DNA of 64,000 nucleotides from Callipepla californica brunnescens (Eukaryota > Chordata > Aves > Galliformes > Odontophoridae). The stretch covers positions 24,992,437 to 25,056,436 of the forward strand of contig JALIRH010000002.1 in assembly GCA_023055505.1 (NCBI GenBank), in the 5' to 3' direction. The notes under the pieces were generated by a model. That model worked only from the letters and a program-made list of their open reading frames with translations. It was not told the DNA's origin and did not search any database. Of this stretch, positions 48,989 through 59,982 are shown one piece after another; the first letter of the stretch is position 1, and each line of letters opens with the position of its first letter. The position numbers and the translations under genes are program-made.

Positions 48989-50401
48989 GATATTTTTTAG
49001 GGGCATAAGAATATGAAATAGGAATACCTCATTATGAATATAGAATGCCTGCCCTTAGCTCCATACTTAGATAGCCAGATGATTCTTATATATGGTATCA
49101 TTGCAGTGGATAAAGCTGTGTGCAGCTTTTCACACTAAATACTTGGTTTAAGAAATGAAAACTCAATAAGTGGATAAAAAAAAGTGAGCTTCTTTCATGC
49201 CAGCCAAACATTAAGGAACGCAATCTCTCAGAATATCTATAAATACCAAGCAATATCAAGCTTTTTAACCAAAAGCATTTCAATTTTTCAGTCTGCAACT
49301 GTTTTTATTGTCAATATTTTCTCTCACATTGTTCTAGATAAACACTGAACACCAGTTTAAAAGGGCCAGACTCAAACAATGCATTTTGCTTTTGTCAAAA
49401 CACTATGTTAACTTAAACAGCATTTTTAACTTCCTGAGAGACACCACCCTCCACAGCCCATTACTTATCCAGCTCCATCAGTGATGTGCAATTTTTCCTA
49501 CTAAGAAAATCGACATTTAGCTGATTTCATTTTTACAACACAGAAATCTCTTGAGATTGCTATTGTGACCAAAAATCTTTTTATTCCAACTGTTAGAAGA
49601 TACATTTAACAAACAATCAGATAGAAAAAAAGAAGAAAAAATGATCCTCATTGTACCATCATTTAGAAGTCGAAGAAATCTTTCATTCCCATTATATTCA
49701 AGAACGTGAATCAGCACACCACCCACCCCAAAATTCATTTCATAGCAGAGAGAGTACTACTGCACAAACATTATACCCTATACTATGACTCAAACAAGCT
49801 TAGTTCACTGGGACTAATTTATTTGCTGAAATCACACAGCTGCTCCACAATTTGGTGCTCAGAGTAAGCCACAGCAAGAGATGCTTAAACACTTGCATCT
49901 GTCTCTGATTAGCTATCTTGGAAACTAATTAAGCAATCAATAAACAGAACAAGTACAAGTCAATGGCATCTCTGATAAGCATGCATGATCTTAAACCTAA
50001 AGCAACATAGTTGTCAGCAATTACAAGGAAAGCTATACCATCCTAAGGTTCATTAAGACACACTTGTACAGCTATTAAATGCCCATCTACTAATAGATTT
50101 TGTACAATATGCAGGCGAGAGGGGGTGGGGAGGGGGATTCTCTGGCTTTACTGGTATATAGAGTAAATTTTGTTCAGCCATTAATAGAAATAAGAAATAC
50201 CAGACACATAGATCATTTTTACATGAAGCACAAATAAAAACTTTTTTCATTAATCATTACAAAACATTCCAGTTTAACTTAGGTAAGTAGTTCTTAAGGA
50301 AAGTATTAGACTTGATATAGTTAATGCGTTGCTATGGACGTATAATATCTCATTCCATTGTAAAAATTCTACACCTGAACATGAAATACATCTACACACC
50401 G

Positions 50402-50792
50402 GAAGGCTGTGCTACCATTCAGCAAGACCTGGACATATAGGAGAGTTGGGCAGGAAAGAATCTGATGAGGTTTAACAAGAGCAAGTATAGAGTCTTGCAT
50501 CTAGGGAGAAATAATCCTGTGCGTCTGTACAGGTTAGGGACTGATATTTTGGAGATGAGCTCTGCATAGAAGGACCTGGATATCCTGGTTGGCCAAGAGC
50601 CACCAGGGTGCCCTTGTAGCCAAGAAGGTCAATGGTATCTTGAGCTAAATTAAAAAGAGTGCGGCCCCCTTTACTCTGCCCTGATAAGGGCACATTTAGA
50701 CTACCGTGTCCATTTCTGGGGTTCCCAGTTCAAAAAAGACAGTGCTCTCATAGGAGGAGTCCTGTAGAAGGCCACAAAAATGATTAAGGGAG
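50402..50792 (+). mobile_element. CR1 LINE, outer copy, 5' part
   Basis: Forward CR1 covering the end of the RT and post-RT region: GAAGGCTGTGCTACCATTCA, GCAAGACCTGGACA, TGATGAGGTTTAACAAGAGC, GTCTTGCATCTAGGGAG, GTCCATTTCTGGGGTTCCCA and GGCCACAAAAATGATTAAGG. It breaks at about 50792, where a second CR1 end intrudes, and resumes at 50918. Confidence 0.93.
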
Positions 50793-50917
50793 CACTGGAT
50801 AAGGCCCTGAGCAATCTTATCTAGCTTTGATGTCCCTATATATTGCAGGGGAGTTAGACTAGATGGCCCTCAGAGGTAGGTCCTTTCCAACTCTAAGGAT
50901 TCTATGATTCTATGATT
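50793..50917 (+). mobile_element. Nested CR1 LINE 3' end
   Basis: A short forward CR1 consisting only of the last 125 or so bases: GCACTGGATAAGGCCCTGAG, AGTTAGACTAGATGGCCCTC, GGTCCTTTCCAACTC, then the terminal repeat ATTCTATGATTCTATGATT at 50899-50917. It interrupts the outer CR1 between ATGATTAAGGG and TCCCATATGAGGAAAGG, which are adjacent in an intact element. The inner copy is therefore the younger insertion. Confidence 0.93.
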
Positions 50918-51321
50918 TCCCATATGAGGAAAGGCTGAGGATGTTGGGCCTGTTCAGCCTGGAGAAAAGAAGACTGCAGGGGGATCTGATAAATATTTCT
51001 ACAAAGATCTAAAGGGAAGTGGGTGGATGAGGCCAGGCTCTTGGTGGTGCGGAGCAATAGGACAAGAAGTAATAGACTAAAACTCGAATATAGGAAGTTC
51101 AAAACTACCATGTTGAAGAACTTCTTCACAGCAAAGGTGACAGAGCACTGGAACACAGGTTCCCCAGAGAGGTTGTGGAGTCTTTTTCTATGGAGATATT
51201 CAGGACCTGTTTGATGCCTACCTATGTGACCTGTTGTAGGGTACCTGCTTTAGTAGGGGGGATTGAACTCAGTGATCTCTTGAGATCCCTTCTAGCCCCT
51301 GTGATTTTTTCATTCTGTAAA
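50918..51321 (+). mobile_element. CR1 LINE, outer copy, 3' part
   Basis: Continuation of the outer CR1: CCCATATGAGGAAAGGCTGA, GCCTGTTCAGCCTGGAGA, AACTTCTTCACAGCAAAGG, AGAGAGGTTGTGGAGTC and CCTGCTTTAGTAGGGGGGA. It finishes with a decayed terminal repeat (CTGTGATTTTTTCATTCTGT, 51300-51319). The tail signature CTGCTTTAG is the complement of the CTAAAGCAG group at 40566, 43934 and 44638. Confidence 0.93.
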
Positions 51322-54300
51322 ACAGGAAGGATGTGAGTGATCAGAATCTTTGAAGAAGTCCTAACAAATGAACTTGAAGAAAAGACTGAACTACCTGTTC
51401 ATCTAGAAACCTGCACAGCTATTACTTTAAGCTAAGCAAAAAATGCAGAATTAATCACAGTACTTAATTTTATCAAGGATATTACACGTAATTACAAGGC
51501 AAAACAAGGAAAAAAATAATCCTGCCCTAATTGGGAGTCTTGTTAATAAAACAGTGGGAATTATGTTATTTTACATTGCCTCTTCTCTTGGATGATGTTT
51601 GATAAATCATTATAGCTGCTGCCTCTAAAATTGTGGGATTTTTGAGCTCCATGTTACAAGATGGGCTTGCAAATATTCATTATTCTTTCTATTGACATTC
51701 ACCTCATTTCATGTGAAAGGAATTCGGTTTTATTTTAATGTGACTATGTCTTTAAGACGAGTTAAGGAAGCTGTAATCATTTGCCTTTGCAATTGAAATA
51801 TTTGTGGAAGAGCTCAACATTATTCTAAATCTGCTCTAGCATTAGTGCTGGCAGAAACCCAGTTATGTAATTTGAGCTTTTAAAGCTATCATATTTTCTC
51901 TTTATAAATAAATTTAAAAAAGGTATTTATATATATGGAGCTCAAAGTTGAGGAGTTTTTGCAGGTGTGTAAAACTGTTCAAGTATTTAAGCGTTTCAAG
52001 GATGGGCACCACACCTGTGTGCTTAAACGTGCTTCACAGCATACGAGTATATTGAAGCAGAGGCATCATTAATAAAAGAAACCTAGAATGTCACTTTCCT
52101 AAATTACTAGCTTCTAAAATTGTGATCTGAATGTTGCATGTAATAGTACCTGTATTCTAGACAGAAGTTAAATTGCCATCACAGTGATTAAAAAGGGGAC
52201 ATTTCTTTAATAGAGTTAATAAATGGATCAGGGTGACAATTCAGCAAGGTAGATAAGCATTGATGGATTTTGCACTATGCTCCAGGTTAGCCATGTCTAA
52301 TATCTAGGACAGTATGTAAAAAACAAGACTTGTCTTTTGAAATAAAAGAGGTGATTGTCAGTAGGCAGAATGTAATTTTCCATGTTGGAATCTGGCCAGC
52401 ACAGTGGGTGCTCTACTGTGCTATCCTTCCAAAATGTATCTTCTGCTCTTTAATGACTACAAGCAGTCAGAAGGTTGGTTTTATGTCTCATCTGAAATCT
52501 GGCAGCAAGCTCATATGAGCTCTCATCCAAAACACTTTCATATTTTCAGAAAGTTTCAAATGACCCAGATGTCCTTGTAAGGAATAATTTATAATCACAA
52601 AAATACATAATGATTAAAAAAAAGTTTTTGACAAAGGTAATATTGTCAGATCATCAGCCTTGAAAATAGCACTTTTACTGAGGCTACATCATGAGTGATT
52701 TTCTGCCATTTGTGTACATCTGTGGTTTAATAAAAAAAATCCTCCTTTTGTTCCTGAAAGGGTATTACTCTAAGCTTATTGTCAAGGCATATTGAAATGT
52801 AACATCATTATTTCATTATTTTAAGTTAAAGCCATTAGATAACAGCTCCTCACACTGTCACTTGTATAATGATGATATTAAAACTTTTTTTAATGTGCAT
52901 TTCATATTTATTTTTTATTCTTAAGTTTTATTCTAGTGAACAGAATCCTCTGAATTTCTCTTTTAAATAAAAGTACAACATGCAACCCAACAACTTGAAG
53001 ACAATTCCAATTGATCTTATTTTTCCACTTCTCTCATTTCTTCCTTTTTTTACCCCAGGTTCACACAATCTTCTGTACTCTTTTCTTATTATGCACTCCT
53101 GCTCCTTCCTTGCTGTATCTCAGCTCCCAGACTTTTTTCTCTCCCAACTTCATCTACTTTCCATGACCTTTGAAAGTTGCTCATTTACAATCACTAAGAA
53201 TCATTCGCTAATCCAAAAAAGCGAGTCAAGAAGTAGTAAAAATCAATGATATTAATTCTGTTGTGTTCTGTGTGATTGCTTAATTAGACTAGATGACTGC
53301 TTTTATTGAGAAGCTATTACGTTATCTGTTTGCACAGCAGCCAGAAAAATGCCCAATTCTAATTCCTTTCTCTTCATATTACTCCAAAGTGGAAATAGTT
53401 CCACTGATATGAATTGAATATCCTTGTCGTAAAATTAAAATAAACCACACAGGTTTCACTGTTACTGTATCACCTTCAAAGACCTTACAATTTAATGTGA
53501 GTTCTCAGAAGAGCTTACAACTGCAAGGAACCATCCACATGGGCAATCAAATTGGTTTAATGTGGCTGCTGGCATTTGTAAAACTGCTCACCTGTGTAAA
53601 TGTTTGACTGATTAGGATTTAATACATGGCATGGTGACATGGTATATTGACAGGGGCCAAAAATATAGAATAGGACAGTGTAAATTATAATTTCACAATC
53701 AAAACCACTTATATGTTGAATTCACATCTATTCCCACCTTGATGAACAGGTTTTTCTGCTTTTGACATATAAAAACTCATACTTATGAGTGGCTGTGGTG
53801 ATAAATTAACAAAGTACCCAACGATTTATTCCCCAAAATATCCTTAATTCTCTTACCTTGATCAAACTGTTTTTCTAAATGTTAGAATTATTATTAAGTT
53901 GACAACTAATGGTGATGATGGGTTGCCTTGATAAGGCCAAACATGTAAGTCTTAGACCCAGAATCTGTAATGCTCATCCACAAAAAAAAGACACCACAGA
54001 TTGTATTTATAAGAGCAAAGTGGCATAGGGTTGCAAGACATGACCTCTAGCACCGTCCTACAATTGCCTTTGCGCTTCAATACTAGCACACTGACTGACA
54101 TGGCTTTTGTTCAGGCCAGCTAGCACTTTCCCAAGAACAACAAATGTGGTTTGGAAAATACTGTTTTCAAGAAACAACTCAGTATGGAAGAGACTTGTTT
54201 AAAGACAAAGCCAAGACCTGTTCTGGGAGAAAGATTAGCCCTATGTGTGTGAATTGTGCTGCTCTGTGTCTGTCAAGACAGGGAGAACTGACCAGAACAG

Positions 54301-56132
54301 GCAAATCTTCAGGCCACCACTGAACGTGGGGTCAGAATGTTTCATGTCTGTCATCTAGCCACATCCTATGGCGTTGAAGTGAGCCAATAAGATAAGACAC
54401 ATAGACAATAACTTTCAATCTGAGAAATACAAAAATGGAAAACATTTCTCAATACTGACAGCTTCAAAAGCTTTTTCAGGGCTGTAACTTTGCTTCTGTT
54501 AATGAAATGCCACACTTTCTCCAAAATGCTGCACTAACAAAGCAGTACCACACTTGGTGCTGCTTAGGAAGGAAAAGGACATGATGACATTACAACAAGG
54601 GGTTATTTCAGAAACCGAAGAGGGATGGAGGAAGTTTCTTTCCCAATAAGCATTCCTTCTCCATGCTATAATTAAAAATTTCTTCTGGAAAACTGACAAG
54701 GGAGAATAACTGTAGTATGCTGATTAAGAATTTCACCCTAAGAGGAACACCAACAATTTTAAGCTGTAACTCAAATCCAAGCCCTATATCACCAAGTCGT
54801 CCTTAAGATTGGGACCAAGTCCTCCCCCCTGGTGAGTACTGCGCTAAAGTGTCGTAACAGAGTAAGATAGTCCTTCTATATCTGGATGTTGCTATTTCTA
54901 ATGTAAGTGCATTTTTATCATGCATATTCACCATATAATGTTATTAGTTTTAATTATTTTCAGTATTAAAGGCCCATGACACTATTAACTGACCATTAAA
55001 AATCATCTATAGCTCATTATCAGTGATTAATCACCTGCTGTCTTGTAATTAATGTTTATTAGGGGAACAGCAGTTTAATAGCTGTTCTGTATTTTCCATG
55101 CTAGGCAAGAGAACTTAAAAGACAGAGAGGACTAAAAAAATTTAAATTATATTTTTGGATATTGATATTGATATTTAAATCTCAGGAATTAAATTCTTGC
55201 TTAGAATTCAATCTCCTAGTTTAAAATGTTATAAAAGGAAACCACAGGAATTATACGTATATAAATTATATATGTATTATTATGTATTTGGCCGTAAGGA
55301 TAGTCACTGAGGCCTCAGTAAACAATTTTCCTTAGTGGAGTCTACATACGTTTCCAGACAGGTGAGTCTGGGCTGATAGGATCAGCTTTACACATGCCTC
55401 TAACAGGCCCATGACCACCTTTACTTACCGTGCATTCTGTTTTCTGAAGTGTTTCACTACAAGAAGCTACCTTTCAGTTTCAATTTTCATAAAAAATTAA
55501 AGTGATTTCTTTAAATCTTTTTTTTTAATTTTTATTTGTAGCCATTTAAGTATTTCATTACTTTTTATTTCTTGATTTATTTTTTAATATGAGCAAATGC
55601 TTATTTTTGCAAATTTTTGTCTTTGTGTCATAGACGAAAGAGTGAAATAACTACTGAAGTAATGGAATTAAATTATTATTTCACAGCTTTTATTTATAGA
55701 AGTAGCAATTCAGCTGTAAACTAAACTGAGTATTAAGGCATTCTGAAAGCACTGATTTTAAAAATCAGCAATTTTTCACTGCAGTTATAAATCTTTTTAG
55801 ACAAAAAGAGCCATGATAGGTAAAGTGATCTCATCTGCTGACATGCGGTCTCCATCTGCTGTTTTGAATCTCTGGGATTTGGGAAATCAGTATATTACCT
55901 CTATGGTAGCAGATGTTTAACTTTGGAGGACTTCTGAACACAGTGAGGCAGCAAAGTATATTCACAAAATATTGTGAACATGATGTATGCTTGTTATTGT
56001 AATGAATGCAAAAAAGAATTTTCAGCTTTAACCTGTCTGATCTTCACTGAAATTTCTTCTTGATTACTACTAAAACCTAGGAATAACCATCCCAAGACAT
56101 ATCATATTGGTTATGTTACCTGAGGGTGCATG
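51322..56132. other. Unique AT-rich DNA with motif-dense patches
   Basis: No gene or interspersed repeat recognised. Two patches (about 51590-51900 and 54890-55110) look less random than their surroundings and are discussed as possible conserved non-coding elements. Confidence 0.45.
54890..55110. promoter_or_regulatory. Dense TAAT/ATTA cluster, possible regulatory element
   Basis: At least ten homeodomain-type TAAT or ATTA cores occur in about 180 bases, including GATTAATC and GTAATTAATG at about 55022-55052, with non-repetitive sequence between them (for example AAAGGCCCATGACACTA). AT-rich base composition alone raises the count, so this is only a candidate. Confidence 0.25.
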
Positions 56133-56850
56133 CATGTCCTCCTTGTTCAGCATGTCCAGGTTCCCCTGGATGGCATACCTCCCTTCTATTGTGTAAACTG
56201 CACCACTCACCTTGGTGTCATTAGCAAACTTGTTGAGGGTACAGTTGATCCCACTATGTCATTGATAAAAATGTTGAAAAGTGCCGGTCCCATGACAGTC
56301 CCCTGGGAGACACCACTTGAGATCAGCCTCCACCTGAATGTAGAGCTGTTGATAACAGCCCTCTGGTTACAGTCATCCAACCAATTCTTTATCCACCTAA
56401 TAGGTCAACATTCACATCCATATTTCTCCAGTTTAGATATATGGATGCAGTGCAGGACCATATCAAAGGTCTTGCACATGTCTAGGTAAATGACATCAGT
56501 TGCTTTTTGTGCTCTGATGCCATTACTCCATCATAGGAGGCAACCAGATTGATCAGGAACAACCTGCCCTTGGTGAATCTGTGCTGGATGTCTTAGATCA
56601 CCTCCCTATCTTTCATGTACCTTAACATCTCTTCCTGGAGATCCGTTCCATGATCTTCCTAAGGACAGACACAAGGGTCACTGGTCTGTAATTCCCCAGC
56701 TCTTCCTTTCTCTCTTTCTTAATAATGGAAGTGATGTTTCCCTTTTTCTAGTCACTGAGGACTTTGCCTAACAACCATGAGTTTTCAAATATGATGGAGA
56801 GTGTGCTTGGCAACCACATCATCTAGTTCCTTCAGAACACTGAGACAAAT
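56133..56850 (-). mobile_element. Old CR1 LINE internal fragment, RT region
   Basis: Reversed CR1 covering the RT domain: TTGTTCAGCATGTCCAGGTT, CACCTTGGTGTCATTAGCA, AACTTGTTGAGGGT, GTCCCCTGGGAGACACCACT, CAACCAATTCTTTATCCACC, CTTGGTGAATCTGTGCTGG, ATGATCTTCCTAAGGACAGA and ACTGGTCTGTAATTCCCCAG. It lacks a 3' end at the left. The wording of its consensus is of the older, avian-wide CR1 type rather than that of the 40566 group. No open frame of note remains on the minus strand. Confidence 0.92.
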
Positions 56851-56854
56851 ATAA

Positions 56855-57232
56855 TCATATCATAGAACCATTAATGTGCAAAAAGACCTCTAAAATCATC
56901 TAGTCCAACCATCAACCTGCCACCACCATGACCACTAAACCACGTCCCTGAGTGCCACATCTACATTGATCTTGAACACCCTCTTGGGTAGCCTGTTGTA
57001 GTACCTCACCACTCTCTCTGAGAAGAAATGTTTCCTAATATCCAACTGGAATGTCTCCAGGTGCAATTTAAGGCTACAGCCTCTCATCCTGTCACTGTTA
57101 CTTGAGAGAAGAGGCCTACTCCTACCTTGCGTCAACCCCCTTTAACTATTTGTAAAGAGCAATAAAGTCTCCCCTGAGCCTCATCTTCTCCACACTAAAC
57201 AATCCTAGTTCACTTAGCTACTCCTTACCTCT
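56855..57232 (-). mobile_element. Old CR1 LINE 3' end
   Basis: Reversed CR1 with terminal ATCATAGAACCATTAATG, then AAAAAGACCTCTAAAATCAT, CTAGTCCAACCATCAACCTG, ACTAAACCACGTCCCTGAG, TTTCCTAATATCCAACTGG, TTACTTGAGAGAAGAGGCC and AGTCTCCCCTGAGCCTCATC. It directly follows the RT fragment on its left and belongs to a subfamily distinct from the younger copies in the window. Confidence 0.93.
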
Positions 57233-57256
57233 ATGCGATAACAAGAGAATTTTCAC

Positions 57257-57281
57257 TTTTTTTTTTTTTGGGGGGGGGGGG
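57257..57281. repeat. T13 then G12 double homopolymer
   Basis: T-run at 57257-57269 joined without interruption to a G-run at 57270-57281. Hard to sequence accurately, so its length may be unreliable. Confidence 0.9.
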
Positions 57282-59960
57282 AAATAAATCCATAAATAAA
57301 TCCTTAGTAATCGCCACTGCAGATTCTTCTGACTGTCATATACAAGAGTTCTTTGCCACAAAATATATACAAAAATAATTAACTAAAGTCAACTCTAATC
57401 ACTTTTATTCAGTTATGATCCTTCTGAGTAAAAATGCTTTTTGAGAGAATGCTCTTAGGTCAAAGAAAGAAGGGATAACAAATGTCCTGAATATACTGAT
57501 CAATTATTAGCTACTGATTATTTCTTATTAAGTGTTCAAATGACACACAATTTAAGTAGTAATATCATGTAGCATTCTAAAAAACCTGTCATACAAATAT
57601 ATACAGAAAGAAAAATCTACCATTATCAATCCTAATTAATAGTTTTGAAATCAGTGGGTAAAAAAGAAATTCTACTTTATAAATAATTGAAACCACTGCT
57701 TTTCATTGTAAATTTAGAAGAACCTGAACTAATTCGATGAAGAAAATAATCAGAGACTTGTGGCTTCTGCTGACTGATACATACACAACAAATTATGGAA
57801 AAGTTTGGCTGAATGTGGTCTATGAGCGAAATTGATGCTATTCCTTAATGCAGTCATACACAGCCAATAAAAGCCTTTAGGTTAGAGTGAATGTCCAGTT
57901 CTCTTAACATAATTTGCTAAAAAAATATTTACATGCAGTTCCCAGACTTACGATCTCTATTCCCTAACATACTGTGATCTGGAGAGTGAAGGAAAGAACT
58001 TTGCTGAATCAGAGGAAGAATTTCAATGAACACAGCATAAGGTTTGGCAAGACCTTTCGATGCTTGTGAGTCTACCATCAAATGGAATTGCTGCCTTCCC
58101 TGAGGAAGACTGGAGGCCAGCTTACAGCCCTCTGTACACCTCTGTTCCCACATAGCAAAACTGTAAAGAAAAGGGGAAAAGGTCATTCAGCCTTATGACA
58201 TTACTTTTCATACTTCTTGTGTTTTCTCTTTGTTTGTGTAGAAAATAGTCAGCTAAAGACAGAAGCCTTCCAAGCTATCTCAAGTTTAAAGTTGGCAATA
58301 AGGTAGGGAGGCATCTGAGAATTCCAAGTTTTGCTTACTGACTTTTTCCTCTGAAGTAAACACAAGGCAAGCTGAGAAATGTCAGATAGCTGCTGCAATT
58401 GTTGAAGGTTATATTTGCTATTAAATGCTAAATTTTCTTTCCACTATTTTTTATTTTCTTCTATAAAGAGGCATAAAAACAGAAATAATTAAGAATTGTG
58501 TAGAACTACAAATTTATGAGACTACAAACACATAAATGAGCCTGCTTTGCCTGGTTTCTCATATGAAATTTATGGTATTTGAGAGTCACTGATCTTTAAA
58601 TAAAAAGGAATTTTAACCACCAAGAGAAAGCAGATTCTGCTTAATTTGAGAATAAAGGGATCTCTGGGGTTCAATAGAGAAGATGGTTTTATTTTGAAGC
58701 TAGTGCTGCTCTCCAGCTAATAGACAGGAACTGTCTATTTTGACTCCAGCAGTAAGTCCCAGGACAGCTCTGTACTGGCTCAACAACTAGAACATGGAAG
58801 GAAAGATACCTCCCACTCACTTTAATTAAAAAAAAGAAACAAGAAAAAAATTTAAATTTATCTAATTTATCTAAAACCATGCATACTTATGAACTGCGTG
58901 CAGCATGCTGTTATGGATTTTAAAGTTATTGGATTAAGTCCACAATCTATTTATTGTATAAATTGCATTTGTTATTTAATAGTGGGAAGGATAAGATAGC
59001 GATGTATTACATATCACAATAATAAGAACAAAAGAACAAAAACTTTGTATTTCCACAGTTCTTTTGCTCTTTATAACATTTGGAAAAGAAAAGCTACTGC
59101 ATAAGCCTCAAAACAGGGGCTGACAGTGTCACAATTCCAGTCAGATAACTTCTCAGAAAGTGACAGCCGAACTTTTGTACAAAGGATTTTATGGAGCCTT
59201 TACTTTATGTTTCTAAATTTATGCATTTAAAAGTGTACCAGTTTTAAACTCTTTTGCTGTGGTGTGTGGATTTTTAATTGTTTGTTTGCTGTTAAGAACA
59301 AGAGAAGAGAAAGAATGAGATGGATAGTTAATGACAGCAGTAAAACAGTCAGTTACTCAAGACAAAAAGATATTCTGAACAAAAAAGACTACTCAAGATG
59401 AAATCGAAAGGAAAACCTATGTCATTTTAATAGCAGTATCAAGAGGCATGGTAATATTCAAAGCAAAGCAGACGTAAAACAGCTGATAATACTGGAATGT
59501 TCACACAAGTTACTTCCTGACTCTCCTTTTCCATTTCCATGTTGCCTTGTGAATTTAAAACCAACATGAGACAGTGTCGCTACTACATGTAGTTTAACTG
59601 GTTGCCAAAATACCCTATCTGCCCTAACTCTAATTTTTCAATGAAATAGTCTCCTGGAAATTTATGACTGCATACGAAAAATCGTCATTTAAAATGATGA
59701 CACTAAAATGAAATCTGTAAAAGAGGCTTGCCCAGGCTTGTACATCCTGCCCTAGAGATCCACCTCCTTGTATCTTAATAAATCTACCACAAAATGCATG
59801 TAAGTACTGCACCAATTCTGAAGCCATATTAACTCCAATTCACTGAGCCTACAGAATATGAGAAAGGAAAAGTACACCTACAGATAAGGCAAATGAGCAG
59901 TGAGTCACTCAGGAGAACAAAGAGGCTTTGCTGCTGCAAATATTGCCTTCGGGGCATGAT

Positions 59961-59982
59961 TGGTCTGGTGTCTACCAGACCA
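59961..59982. other. Perfect 9-bp-arm hairpin
   Basis: TGGTCTGGT (59961-59969) and ACCAGACCA (59974-59982) are exact reverse complements around loop GTCT. The flanks do not extend the stem, so it is too short for a microRNA precursor, and no poly(T) terminator follows. Confidence 0.75.

Larger units (their letters stand above)
46496..50401. other. Unique AT-rich DNA
   Basis: No gene or interspersed repeat recognised. Homopolymers at 48755-48764 (C10), 48905-48917 (A13) and 48963-48988 (A-rich), and a G-rich motif at 50121-50136. Confidence 0.5.

Noticed and set aside
50472..51156. Minus-strand frames of 73 and 84 codons
   Set aside because: Antisense readings of the forward CR1 copies.
56130..56489. 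119-codon plus-strand frame
   Set aside because: Antisense reading of the reversed CR1 RT region.
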